Shown here in pieces: positions 35,423-44,326 of a stretch of DNA of 64,000 bases (positions are counted from its first letter, which is position 1; the number at the start of each line of letters is the position of its first letter). Source of the stretch: JAWCNN01 sp038848005 (GTDB lineage Archaea > Thermoproteota > Bathyarchaeia > Bathyarchaeales > Bathycorpusculaceae); NCBI GenBank assembly GCA_038848005.1, contig JAWCNZ010000004.1, positions 1 through 64,000 on the forward strand. Direction: 5' to 3'. Below the pieces are notes generated by a model, which did not search any database, was not told where the DNA came from, and saw nothing but the letters and a program-made list of their open reading frames with translations. The translations under genes were made by a program, and so were the position numbers.

Positions 35423-36454
35423 ATGTTTAAAGGATGCTACACTGCTTTAATAACGCCAATGTTGGAAAACTGCGAAGTGGACTTTAAAGGTTTGAAGGCG
35501 CTTATAGATTTCCAAGCGTCGCAAAGCGTCAGCGGCGTCCTCGCCGTGGGAACAACTGGAGAAAGTGCAACCCTAACTTGGAGCGAACACGACCTTGTAA
35601 TAAAGAAAGTTTATGAATTCAGCCCTAAAAGGTTGTTTGTGATTGCTGGAACGGGAAGCAATTGTCTACGTGAATCCATGGAAAGCACAGAACACGCCTA
35701 CGAAGTGGGAATTAGGGCTGTTCTGCTCGTTGATCCATACTATAACGGTCCAAGCTCGCTTGAAATAAGAAGGGAGTATATCGCTCCAATAGCCGAACGT
35801 TTTCCAGAAGTTCAAGTAATACCTTACATCATTCCTGGAAGAACTGGTACTCAACTTTTACCTCAGGATTTGGCGATACTGCATTTGCAGTTTCAAAACG
35901 TGAATGCCGTGAAAGAGGCAACTGGCGACTTGGCAAACATGAAGTTGACAAGGAAACTCTGTGGAGAAAATTTTGATATACTGTCTGGCGATGACGACAA
36001 AACATTTGAAATGATGGTTGACAAAGAAATTAGGGCTTCAGGAGTTGTTTCCGTAGTTTCCAACGTGGCGCCTGCTGCGGTTCAGAAAATGACAAGCTTG
36101 ATTTCGGAGGGAAAAATTGGAGAGGCAAAAACCCTATGCGAAAAGTTGAAGCCGCTTTTCCAAATAGTAACTGTAAAAACAACCGAAGAAACACAGTTTG
36201 GGGACGTAGTAGTGAAAGCCAGAAACCCATTACCATACAAAACACTAATGAACCTTCTTGGAATGCCCGCTGGACCGCTGAGACCACCGCTTGGGAAAAT
36301 GACCAAGAAAGGCTTAAAAATTGTTTTAGAAACTGCGAGAGAGGTTTACGAGAAAAGCCCAGAAATCCTAAAGCCAGTTGAAGAATTTTTTGATGTTGAC
36401 CTTTCGGAGAGGCTTTACAACGAAAAATATTGGGAAGGACTAGCTTATGATTAG
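35423..36454 (+). CDS. dapA: 4-hydroxy-tetrahydrodipicolinate synthase (DapA family)
   Basis: This TIM-barrel lyase has GVLAVGTTGESATLTWSEH, the Tyr region VIPYIIPGRTGTQL, and the Schiff-base lysine in NVNAVKEATGDLANMK. It condenses pyruvate with aspartate semialdehyde. At 343 residues it is about 45 longer than usual; the extra is at the C-terminus (from about residue 300, ending YNEKYWEGLAYD). The ATG at 35423 follows a TATA box at about 35381-35390 (TTCTTATAAG). It overlaps dapB by 8 bases and leads the lysine operon. Confidence 0.92.
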   Translation: MFKGCYTALITPMLENCEVDFKGLKALIDFQASQSVSGVLAVGTTGESATLTWSEHDLVIKKVYEFSPKRLFVIAGTGSNCLRESMESTEHAYEVGIRAVLLVDPYYNGPSSLEIRREYIAPIAERFPEVQVIPYIIPGRTGTQLLPQDLAILHLQFQNVNAVKEATGDLANMKLTRKLCGENFDILSGDDDKTFEMMVDKEIRASGVVSVVSNVAPAAVQKMTSLISEGKIGEAKTLCEKLKPLFQIVTVKTTEETQFGDVVVKARNPLPYKTLMNLLGMPAGPLRPPLGKMTKKGLKIVLETAREVYEKSPEILKPVEEFFDVDLSERLYNEKYWEGLAYD

Positions 36455-37244
36455 GCTTTGCGTTGCAGGCGCAACTGGAAGGATGGGGAGCACCATAATT
36501 GCTGAAGCTCTAAACAAGGGCGGTTTTGAAATTGTCGGTGCGGTAGCCGCTCCAACGGACCATGGCGTTGGCAAAACACTGCGCAGTTTGGGAATAGGCA
36601 ATCTGGATTTGACGGTTGTTGAACCTTCAAGGCTCAGGGAAGCTGTTGAAAATGCGGATGTTTATGTTAGTTTCACCACGCCAGAAGCTGAAATGGCAAA
36701 CCTTCCTAAAGTGGCGGATTTTGGCAAAAGAATTGTTATGGGAACAACTGGATTCACAGACGAGCAGATGAGTTGGCTTAAATCTTCAGTTTCTTCGAAG
36801 GTGCCTGCGGTTTTCGCCCCTAACTTTTCAATAGGTGTAAACTTCACGTTAAAAATGCTGAAAGCCATAGCGGTTTTGCCTGAAGATTATGAAATCAGCA
36901 TTGTAGAGGCACATCACTCCAAAAAGAGAGATGCTCCAAGCGGAACCGCCCTCGCCATAGCAAACCTAATCTCTAAATTAAGGGGGTACAAGACGACTGT
37001 TTACGGCAGAAGCGGAATCAGCCAAAGAAAACGTGAAGAAATCGAAGTTTTAGCTGTTCGAGGCGGCGGAATTCCGGGAATACATGAAGTGGTGATTGCG
37101 GGACCCTACGACATGATAACCGTCAAACACATTTCATTTTCCAGAAACGCCTTTGCTCAAGGAGCGCTTTACGCCGTAGAATGGATAATGAAACAGACAA
37201 AACCAGACGTTTATTCCATGGATGACGTTTTGGGCGGTGAATAA
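36447..37244 (+). CDS. dapB: 4-hydroxy-tetrahydrodipicolinate reductase
   Basis: The 265-residue reductase has the nucleotide-binding VAGATGRMGSTIIAEA, MGTTGFTDEQM, and the substrate-binding EAHHSKKRDAPSGTALAIANL. Its C-terminal half contains GIPGIHEVVIAGPYDMITVKHISFSR and GALYAVEWI. It reduces the DapA product to tetrahydrodipicolinate. It overlaps the dapA stop and precedes lysC by 3 bases. Confidence 0.96.
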   Translation: MIRLCVAGATGRMGSTIIAEALNKGGFEIVGAVAAPTDHGVGKTLRSLGIGNLDLTVVEPSRLREAVENADVYVSFTTPEAEMANLPKVADFGKRIVMGTTGFTDEQMSWLKSSVSSKVPAVFAPNFSIGVNFTLKMLKAIAVLPEDYEISIVEAHHSKKRDAPSGTALAIANLISKLRGYKTTVYGRSGISQRKREEIEVLAVRGGGIPGIHEVVIAGPYDMITVKHISFSRNAFAQGALYAVEWIMKQTKPDVYSMDDVLGGE

Positions 37245-37247
37245 CAA

Positions 37248-38423
37248 ATGCCAAAAAGAGTTGTTGTAAAGTTTGGAGGGGCAGAGCTTTCTTCGGGTGA
37301 AACTTTTAGAGTAGCCGCTAAAATGATTAGGGATTCTGGTTATGAGGAGATTGTGGTTGTCGTTTCCGCAATGAAGGGCGTAACTGACAATCTCATAAAT
37401 TGTTTGCCAAACGGCGTTGCCGATGTGGATTATGCCGACGTGGTGGCTATGGGCGAAAGAACAAGCGCCAGAATCTTTTGTTCAGCTTTGAAATCGCTTG
37501 GCATCAAATCAGCGTATTTTGACCCGCAACAGGAAAATTGGCCGATAATAACAGATTCCAATTTTCGAGAGGCGAAGCCAGACCTTGCGGAAACACGGAA
37601 GCGGGTTAAGGAGTATGTTGAGCCGCTTTTGGGGAAATGTGTTCCGGTGGTTTGCGGTTTTGTTGGAAGGGATAGGCACAACCGCATAACAACGCTTGGC
37701 AGGGGTGGAAGCGACATAACCGCAACGCTTTTGGGCAACTGCTTAAAAGCCGACGAAGTTATCCTCGTAAAAGACACTGAGGGGGTTTTGTCTGCAGACC
37801 CGAAGCTTGTTCCAAACGCCAAGCCTTTAAATGAAATTTCCATCGAAGAAATTTTCTCTTTAGCCCATGGGGGAGCAAAAATAATTCATCCAAGAGCCTT
37901 AAAGTATAAGCTTCCACAACAAAAGTTGAGGGTTGTTGGTTTTTCTGGAAGTTTATCTTCTGGAGGAACCGAAATAACAGGTGTTTTCGGCGCAAACCCT
38001 GTGGAAGTTAAAAGTTACAGTGGATTGTCTGCCATAACGCTTGTTGGAGAAATAAAACCTGACGGTTTAAGCAAGGCTTTCTCGGTTCTCGGCGGAAAGG
38101 AAATATGTGGCATAAGCACTGGCAGAAAATCGGTGACAATATTCACAAAGGTTGAGGATAAAAAGCGGATTGTCCAGCAAATGTGCGATTTAGAATGTTT
38201 TAAGGCTGTTAGCTTACGTGAAGGCGTAGGCGTAATAGAAGCGGTAAACCCAGACTTTATTGATTCTCCAGGTTGGGTGGCGAAAATATCTGGCACACTT
38301 GCCGAAAAGAACATAAACATTTTGGAGGTTACCACAAGCAAATCCACAATCAACATTTTCCTCGACGAAAAAGACTTGGAAAAGGCTTTAGAAACTATAA
38401 AGGCCTTATTAAGTGAAAAGTGA
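37248..38423 (+). CDS. lysC: Aspartokinase of the lysine operon
   Basis: The 391-residue kinase begins with VVVKFGGAELSSG, has the MGERTSARIF helix, and has the Asp-kinase signature LGRGGSDITATLLGN and VKDTEGVLSADP. Two C-terminal ACT units follow (about 255-390, including WVAKISGTLAEKNINILEVTTSKST). It is a paralogue of the aspartokinase in the aromatic operon at 58863. Its place in the dap operon suggests lysine-linked control, which is not proven. Confidence 0.94.
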   Translation: MPKRVVVKFGGAELSSGETFRVAAKMIRDSGYEEIVVVVSAMKGVTDNLINCLPNGVADVDYADVVAMGERTSARIFCSALKSLGIKSAYFDPQQENWPIITDSNFREAKPDLAETRKRVKEYVEPLLGKCVPVVCGFVGRDRHNRITTLGRGGSDITATLLGNCLKADEVILVKDTEGVLSADPKLVPNAKPLNEISIEEIFSLAHGGAKIIHPRALKYKLPQQKLRVVGFSGSLSSGGTEITGVFGANPVEVKSYSGLSAITLVGEIKPDGLSKAFSVLGGKEICGISTGRKSVTIFTKVEDKKRIVQQMCDLECFKAVSLREGVGVIEAVNPDFIDSPGWVAKISGTLAEKNINILEVTTSKSTINIFLDEKDLEKALETIKALLSEK

Positions 38424-39703
38424 TGATTAAAAACTTTCTAAAAAACGTCGGCGGCGAACTTTACATAGAAAATGTTTCAACTCTCAAACTTGCAGAGGAG
38501 TTTGGCACGCCGTTATATGTTATGAGCGAGAGCAAGATAAGGGAGAATTACAGACGCTTAAAGGAGGCTTTCCTGCGCAGGTACGATAAAGTAAGGATTT
38601 TGTATTCTGCAAAGGCAAACACAAACATTTCAATTTTGAAAATTTTGGAAAGCGAAGGCGCTGGCGTGGACACCGTAAGCGCTGGAGAAGTTTACTTGGC
38701 GCTTGAAGCAGGCTTTAAACCCAATCAAATATTGTATACTGGCGTGAACGTTGGAGACGAAGAGTTAAAGTTTGTGATGGATAGGCAAATCACCGTTAAC
38801 GTGGATTCGCTGTCGCAACTTGAAAGGCTGTTGAGGATTGGCGTTCCGCAGATGCTTTCTGTGAGGGTAAACACGGAACTCGGCGCTGGGCATCACGAAT
38901 ACGTTGTTACAGCAGGCAAAATAACAAAGTTTGGGCTTCACGAAGAAGATGCATTAAAAGCTTACGAAATGGCGAAGGAAGCGGGCGTAGAAAATTTTGG
39001 GATACACATGCACATCGGCTCTGGAATAATGGATGTAAACCCCATGCTTCAAGCAACCGAAAAACTGCTTGAAACCGCACGGAAAATCCATGAAAAACTG
39101 AAGATAAACTTTGAATTCATAGATTTGGGCGGGGGAATAGGCGTTCCCTACAAACCAGAGGAAAAAGAGGTTAACGTGCAACTTTTCGCTGACAAGCTGA
39201 CTGATTTGTTTAAAGAGAAAATAAGCGAGTATTCTTTGGGAAAGCCTCAACTTTGGCTTGAACCTGGCAGGTACTTGGTGGCTGAAGCTGGAATTTTGTT
39301 AACAAGAGTTAACACTGTTAAGCATACGCCCTACAGAAATTTTGTCGGCGTTGACGCTGGTTTCAACACGTTGGTTAGACCAGCAATGTACGGCGCTTAT
39401 CATCACATACTCGTCGCAAACAAACTAGAAGCGGAGTCAACTGAAACATACGATGTTGTTGGTCCACTTTGCGAGTCTGGAGATGTGTTGGCTAAACAGC
39501 GCCCGTTGCCAAAAATATCCGAGGGAGATTTGCTTGCTGTTTTAAACGCTGGTGCCTACGGTTTTTCTATGAGTTCGCAGTACAATTCAAGACCGAGGTC
39601 AGCCGAGGTTCTGGTGAAAAACAGCCAATACACGCTTATAAGGGAGCGGGAAACCCTCCAAGACTTAATCCGAAAACAGAGGATGGCTGAATGGCTGAAA
39701 TAG
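38423..39703 (+). CDS. lysA: Diaminopimelate decarboxylase
   Basis: This fold III PLP enzyme has the cofactor lysine in ILYSAKANTNISIL, a glycine-rich phosphate site in IDLGGGIGVPY, and the active-site cysteine in VGPLCESGDVLAKQRPLP. It converts meso-diaminopimelate to lysine. The ATG overlaps the lysC stop (TGATG); a GTG three bases earlier is possible. At about 426 residues it is normal in length. It overlaps dapF by 13 bases. Confidence 0.95.
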   Translation: MIKNFLKNVGGELYIENVSTLKLAEEFGTPLYVMSESKIRENYRRLKEAFLRRYDKVRILYSAKANTNISILKILESEGAGVDTVSAGEVYLALEAGFKPNQILYTGVNVGDEELKFVMDRQITVNVDSLSQLERLLRIGVPQMLSVRVNTELGAGHHEYVVTAGKITKFGLHEEDALKAYEMAKEAGVENFGIHMHIGSGIMDVNPMLQATEKLLETARKIHEKLKINFEFIDLGGGIGVPYKPEEKEVNVQLFADKLTDLFKEKISEYSLGKPQLWLEPGRYLVAEAGILLTRVNTVKHTPYRNFVGVDAGFNTLVRPAMYGAYHHILVANKLEAESTETYDVVGPLCESGDVLAKQRPLPKISEGDLLAVLNAGAYGFSMSSQYNSRPRSAEVLVKNSQYTLIRERETLQDLIRKQRMAEWLK

Positions 39704-40539
39704 ACTTTTGGAAGATGCATGGACTTGGAAACGATTATGTAGTTATAGACAACCGCAACCAAAAAATAAAAGATAAGGCTTTAGCGGTTTTAGCCAAAAA
39801 ACTATGTGAAAGAAGGTTTGGCATAGGCGCTGATGGGCTTCTCCTAGTTTACAACTCTGGAATAGCGGATGTGAAAATGCGAATTTTTAATACTGATGGA
39901 ACAGAAGCCGAAATGTGCGGAAACGGAATAAGATGCCTCGCAAAGTTCTGTTTCGAAAACAAAATTGTAAATAAAGAATTTGTTACTGTGGAAACTTTGG
40001 CGGGAGTTAAGGAAGTGCAACTCTACATTGAAAATGGGGTTGTAAACTCTGTGAGGGTGAATATGGGAACACCGCAGTTTGAAAGAGATAAAATACCTAT
40101 GGTTGGAAAGGGAACATTCATCAACCAGCCACTAGAGGTTGATGGAGAAAAATTTTTGGTTACAGCCCTTTCAATGGGTAATCCGCACTGCGTAATATTC
40201 GTTGATGAAGTAGGTAACTATCCAGTGGAAGTTGTTGGACCAAAAATAGAAAGGCATAGGCTATTCCCAAACAGAACAAACGTGGAATTCGTTCAAATCC
40301 TTTCCAAAGACGAGTTGCGTGTGAGGACTTGGGAGCGTGGAGTCGGCGAAACCTTGGCTTGCGGAACTGGAGCCTGCGCCAGCATGGTATCCGCAAACCT
40401 TCTTGGGAAGATAGGCAACAAAGCAACAGCGCACCTTTTAGGAGGCGACTTAGAAATTGAATACATGAACAACATCGTGTTCATGAATGGACCAGCGGAA
40501 AAAGTTTTTGAAGGAAGAATCAGTTTCCCTTTAAGGTGA
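39691..40539 (+). CDS. dapF: Diaminopimelate epimerase
   Basis: The 282-residue protein has both catalytic cysteines in their motifs: EMCGNGIRCLAKFC (first base) and ETLACGTGACASMVSA (second base). It also has FWKMHGLGNDYVVID at the start and MGNPHCVIFVD. It converts LL- to meso-diaminopimelate. The start overlaps lysA and the stop overlaps dapL (GTGA). Confidence 0.97.
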   Translation: MAEIDFWKMHGLGNDYVVIDNRNQKIKDKALAVLAKKLCERRFGIGADGLLLVYNSGIADVKMRIFNTDGTEAEMCGNGIRCLAKFCFENKIVNKEFVTVETLAGVKEVQLYIENGVVNSVRVNMGTPQFERDKIPMVGKGTFINQPLEVDGEKFLVTALSMGNPHCVIFVDEVGNYPVEVVGPKIERHRLFPNRTNVEFVQILSKDELRVRTWERGVGETLACGTGACASMVSANLLGKIGNKATAHLLGGDLEIEYMNNIVFMNGPAEKVFEGRISFPLR

Positions 40540-41711
40540 AAATTTTGGAATTCAAAATTTCAAAAAAGTTGGAGATGCTTCCGCCATACTTATTCGCTGA
40601 AATAGAAAAGATAATCGAGAAAAAACAGCGGGCTGGCGCTGATTTAATATCGCTTAGCATTGGAGACCCTGACATACCGCCGCCGGAGTTTATTCTTGAA
40701 TCCCTTAAAGAAGAGGCGGGTAAACCTGAAAATCACGGTTATTCTTTCAGCAAGGGCGAATACGAGTTTAGGCTGGCCGTTTCAAACTGGTATAAAAAAA
40801 GGTTTAACGTGTATGTAGACGCAGAAGACGAGGTTATAGCGCTTATAGGCTCAAAAGAGGGTTTATGCAACATTGCAAGAGCATTCATAGACGATGGAGA
40901 CCGCGTTTTGGTTCCAAATCCGGCTTATCCAGCTTACGCCTACGGCGGTGCAATTTTAAGCGGCGGCGTGCCGGTTCCAGTGCCTCTTCTTGAAGAAAAC
41001 AATTTTCTGCCAGACTTGGAAAAGGTGGACGTGAAAGGAGCGAGAATGTTGTATCTTAACTATCCAAACAATCCCACGGGCGCAGTGGTAACCATTAAAG
41101 AGCTTGAGGAGTTTGTGGATTTCGCCTTAGACAACAAAATAATCCTCTGTTATGACAATGCCTATTCCGAATTAACCTTTGGCGATTACCGTGCGCCGAG
41201 CATAATGCAAATCGAAAAAGCCAGAGAAATAGCCATTGAAATACATTCATGCTCAAAAACTTTCAGCATGACTGGAGACAGAATCGCCTTCGCTGTCGGC
41301 AACAAACAATTGATAGATGGGCTTTTGAAGGTTAAGTCGCAAGTGGATTCTGGACCGCCAAAATACGTGCAAAAAGTGGCTGCAAAAGCCTTGAGAACAT
41401 ATACTGGAACCGAGCCGCCAACATACGTCAAAGAAAGAAACAAAATTTACGAGAAAAGGGCTGAATTGCTTGTTAAAGAGTTAAACGCCATGGGGCTTAA
41501 ATGCCAAATGCCAAAAGCAACATTTTATGTTTGGGCTAGATGCGGCGTAAGCTCCATGAATTTTGTTAAGCAAATGTTAAACGTGAATGTTGTGGCAACA
41601 CCCGGTGTTGGATTCGGCGAGTACGGCGAAGGATACATACGCTTTGCAGTTACATGCCCAGAAGAGAAAATTAAAGAAGCATGCAAACGACTGAAAACTA
41701 TTGTTCGTTAA
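40536..41711 (+). CDS. dapL: LL-diaminopimelate aminotransferase (DapL type)
   Basis: This class I PLP aminotransferase of 391 residues has SLSIGDPDIPPPEFIL, LNYPNNPTGAVV, CYDNAYSELTFGDYRAPS and the cofactor lysine in SCSKTFSMTGDRIAFAVG. DapL converts tetrahydrodipicolinate directly to LL-diaminopimelate and replaces the acylated branch. With dapA, dapB, dapF and lysA around it and no dapD/E, this function is well supported. It ends the operon and converges with pheA, overlapping it by 4 bases. Confidence 0.9.
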   Translation: MKILEFKISKKLEMLPPYLFAEIEKIIEKKQRAGADLISLSIGDPDIPPPEFILESLKEEAGKPENHGYSFSKGEYEFRLAVSNWYKKRFNVYVDAEDEVIALIGSKEGLCNIARAFIDDGDRVLVPNPAYPAYAYGGAILSGGVPVPVPLLEENNFLPDLEKVDVKGARMLYLNYPNNPTGAVVTIKELEEFVDFALDNKIILCYDNAYSELTFGDYRAPSIMQIEKAREIAIEIHSCSKTFSMTGDRIAFAVGNKQLIDGLLKVKSQVDSGPPKYVQKVAAKALRTYTGTEPPTYVKERNKIYEKRAELLVKELNAMGLKCQMPKATFYVWARCGVSSMNFVKQMLNVNVVATPGVGFGEYGEGYIRFAVTCPEEKIKEACKRLKTIVR

Positions 41712-42559
41712 TATTCAGCGTATTTTGTGTCATTCGCTTTGGGATATGAACCTAAAATTTTAACGAAAACCGCTTTATCCCTCAGTTTTTTCAGGGCTTC
41801 TGCACATTTCGGCTCGCTCTGATGCCCCTCAAAGTCAAGGTAGAAATTGTATTCCCATGGTCTGCGTTTTGTCGGTCTAGACTCTATTTTGGTTAGGTTA
41901 ATCTCTCTAGTTGCAAATTCCTCCAAAGCCTTGTAAAGCGCTCCGGGAAAATGCTTAACAGCGAAAATTATTGAGGTTTTATCGTTTCCAGATGGCGAAG
42001 CATCCTCTTTTGAGAGAACAAAAAAGCGGGTGTAATTGTCTGGGTTGTCCGATATGTTTCTCGCCAAAATTTTCATATCGTAAATTTTGGCGGCTCTTTC
42101 GCTGGCAACAGCCGCAGCGTCTTTAACGCCTTTTTCCTTTATGAGTTTGACGCTTCCAGCAGTGTCATAAGTGGAAAGCAACTCGCATCCAAGCTTCTCC
42201 AAAAAGCTTGCACATTGGGCTAGGGCTTGAGGATGCGAATAAACAACTTTAATGGAATCCAGCGTGGCGCCGTAGTTTGCGAGTAGGCAATGGTCTATTT
42301 TTAGGATGACTTCTCCGCAAACTTTTAGGTTATACTCCAAAAATAAATCGTAAACTTGGTTTACGCTTCCCTCAATCGAGTTTTCCACTGGAACAACGCC
42401 ATAATCCGCTTCGCTAACCTCAACGCTTTTGAAAACATCTGAGAAACGTTTGCATGGTATAACTTGCACTTCAGAACCGAAATGTTTGTAAACAGCCATT
42501 TCACTGTAAGCGCCTATCTCGCCTTGAAACACAACCTTTAAAGATTTAGATTTTTTCAC
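41708..42559 (-). CDS. pheA: Prephenate dehydratase with ACT domain
   Basis: The monofunctional enzyme has FQGEIGAYSEMAVYKHF, VVPVENSIEGSVNQVYDL, and the catalytic T-R-F in DNPDNYTRFFVLSKED. A C-terminal ACT domain has the phenylalanine-binding ESRP motif (KIESRPTKRRPWEYNFYLD). It makes phenylpyruvate and is probably inhibited by phenylalanine. GAGGTG at 42566-42571 fits the GTG at 42559 better than the one at 42568. It is co-transcribed behind ilvD, away from the other aromatic genes. Confidence 0.94.
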   Translation of the reverse strand: MKKSKSLKVVFQGEIGAYSEMAVYKHFGSEVQVIPCKRFSDVFKSVEVSEADYGVVPVENSIEGSVNQVYDLFLEYNLKVCGEVILKIDHCLLANYGATLDSIKVVYSHPQALAQCASFLEKLGCELLSTYDTAGSVKLIKEKGVKDAAAVASERAAKIYDMKILARNISDNPDNYTRFFVLSKEDASPSGNDKTSIIFAVKHFPGALYKALEEFATREINLTKIESRPTKRRPWEYNFYLDFEGHQSEPKCAEALKKLRDKAVFVKILGSYPKANDTKYAEY

Positions 42560-42571
42560 ATTAAACACCTC

Positions 42572-44245
42572 TTATGACTGGGATGACTTGAATATTGCAC
42601 CTTCATCCGCTGACCCTACAAGGCAACTGTACCTTCGCAGATAACCCCAATCAATTTTTGGAAGTTTAGGCTTCCACTTGGCAAGACGCCTTTTCAATTC
42701 ATCCTCGCCTAATTTAACATCCAACCTTCGCTTTGGAATGTCAATCACTATTATGTCACCGTTTTTTAAGGCGGCAATTGGACCGCCTTCCGCAGCTTCA
42801 GGCGAAACATGTCCTATACATGGGCCTCTTGTGGCTCCTGAAAATCGTCCGTCAGTGATTAGGGCAACTGACTCGTTTAAGCCCATTCCAGCTATGGCGG
42901 CTGTTGGAGAAAGCATTTCACGCATTCCAGGACCGCCCTTCGGGCCTTCGTAGCGAATTACGATAACGTCGCCCTCGACTATTTTTCCGTTTAAAATGGC
43001 TTCCATGGCTTCTTCTTCTGAATCGTAAACTTTTGCTGGTCCTTTGTGGCGTAGCATTTTCGGCGAAACAGCCGTGGCTTTGACAACAGCTCCTTTTGGA
43101 GCTAAATTTCCCGTGAGTATTGCTATTCCGCCTTCCTTGTGAACGGGATTGTCTAATGGTCTGATGATTTGCCTATCATAAACCACAGCGTCTTTAATGT
43201 TTTCCGCAACGGTTTTTCCAGTTACGGTAATTGCATTTAAATGTAGGAATTGGCTTAGCTCCTTCATTAAGGCTGGGATTCCACCCGCCTCGTCCAATTC
43301 TTGAAGGTCATATGGTCCAGAGGGGCGCATATCGCATAAATGTGGTATTTTTCTGCTTAACTCGTCGAAGAGGTTAAGCGGCAAATCCACGCCTGCTTCG
43401 TTGGCTATGGCTTTTAGGTGTAGCACTGCGTTGGTTGAGCCTCCAGTAGCCAAATCAACCATTATGGCGTTTTCAAAAGCCTCCACAGTCATTATGTCAC
43501 GGGGTTTAAGGTCTTTCTTCACTAATTCCACTATTTTTTCTCCGCTTTCTTTGGCTATTCGCAGTTTAGCCGATGAAACTGCAAGTGAAGTGGCACATCC
43601 GGGCAGGGACATGCCCATAGCTTCAACTATACAAGCCATCGTGTTGGCAGTATACATACCATTACATGATCCACAAGCTGGAAAAGCCCTATCTTCAAAA
43701 ATTTTTAGGGTTTCAACGCTGGTTTTTCCAGCTGTAACTTCGCCGACAGCCTCAAAAATTGAGGTGACATCCACTTTTTTCCCTTTAAATTTTCCAGAAA
43801 GCATTGGACCTCCAGTAACAACTATTGCGGGTATGTTTATTCTGGCTGATGCCATAAGCATGCCAGGCGTGATTTTGTCGCAGTTTGTTATTAGCACCAT
43901 GCCGTCGAATTGATGAGCTTGAACCATAACTTCGATGGAATCCGCTATGAGCTCCCGTGATGGGAGGGAGTAATGCATTCCAATGTGTCCCATTACTAAT
44001 CCGTCACAAATGGCTATTGTATTAAATTCTAATGGTGCTCCGCCAGCTGCTTGAACGCCGTATTTGACGTGTTCCGCTATTTGGCGAAGGTGCATGTGTC
44101 CAGGTACCACTTCAGAGAAACTGTTGACTATGGCTATGAAGGGCTTTTCAAAGTCGTTTTCCGTTAAACCCAAACATTTCAGTATTGCTCTATGAGGCGC
44201 ACGTGTTAACCCGCGTTTTACAGCGTCGCTTCTCAAGTTTTCCAC
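42572..44245 (-). CDS. ilvD: Dihydroxyacid dehydratase
   Basis: The 557-residue protein has the Fe-S cysteines in ITNCDKITPGMLMASARINIP and FPACGSCNGMYTANTM, and ATGGSTNAVLHLKAIA. The C-terminal part has GGPGMREMLSPT and LITDGRFSGATRGPCIGHVSPEA. It makes the 2-oxo acids for valine and isoleucine. It is divergent from the citramalate-synthase-like gene across about 80 bases and leads a minus-strand unit with pheA. Confidence 0.96.
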   Translation of the reverse strand: MENLRSDAVKRGLTRAPHRAILKCLGLTENDFEKPFIAIVNSFSEVVPGHMHLRQIAEHVKYGVQAAGGAPLEFNTIAICDGLVMGHIGMHYSLPSRELIADSIEVMVQAHQFDGMVLITNCDKITPGMLMASARINIPAIVVTGGPMLSGKFKGKKVDVTSIFEAVGEVTAGKTSVETLKIFEDRAFPACGSCNGMYTANTMACIVEAMGMSLPGCATSLAVSSAKLRIAKESGEKIVELVKKDLKPRDIMTVEAFENAIMVDLATGGSTNAVLHLKAIANEAGVDLPLNLFDELSRKIPHLCDMRPSGPYDLQELDEAGGIPALMKELSQFLHLNAITVTGKTVAENIKDAVVYDRQIIRPLDNPVHKEGGIAILTGNLAPKGAVVKATAVSPKMLRHKGPAKVYDSEEEAMEAILNGKIVEGDVIVIRYEGPKGGPGMREMLSPTAAIAGMGLNESVALITDGRFSGATRGPCIGHVSPEAAEGGPIAALKNGDIIVIDIPKRRLDVKLGEDELKRRLAKWKPKLPKIDWGYLRRYSCLVGSADEGAIFKSSQS

Positions 44246-44326
44246 ACACTTTAGGCTATTTAGAATACTACATAGAAAAGCTTTAATATAATGTATACTA
44301 TTCCTTTTGGTGCGAGAGGGTTAAAA

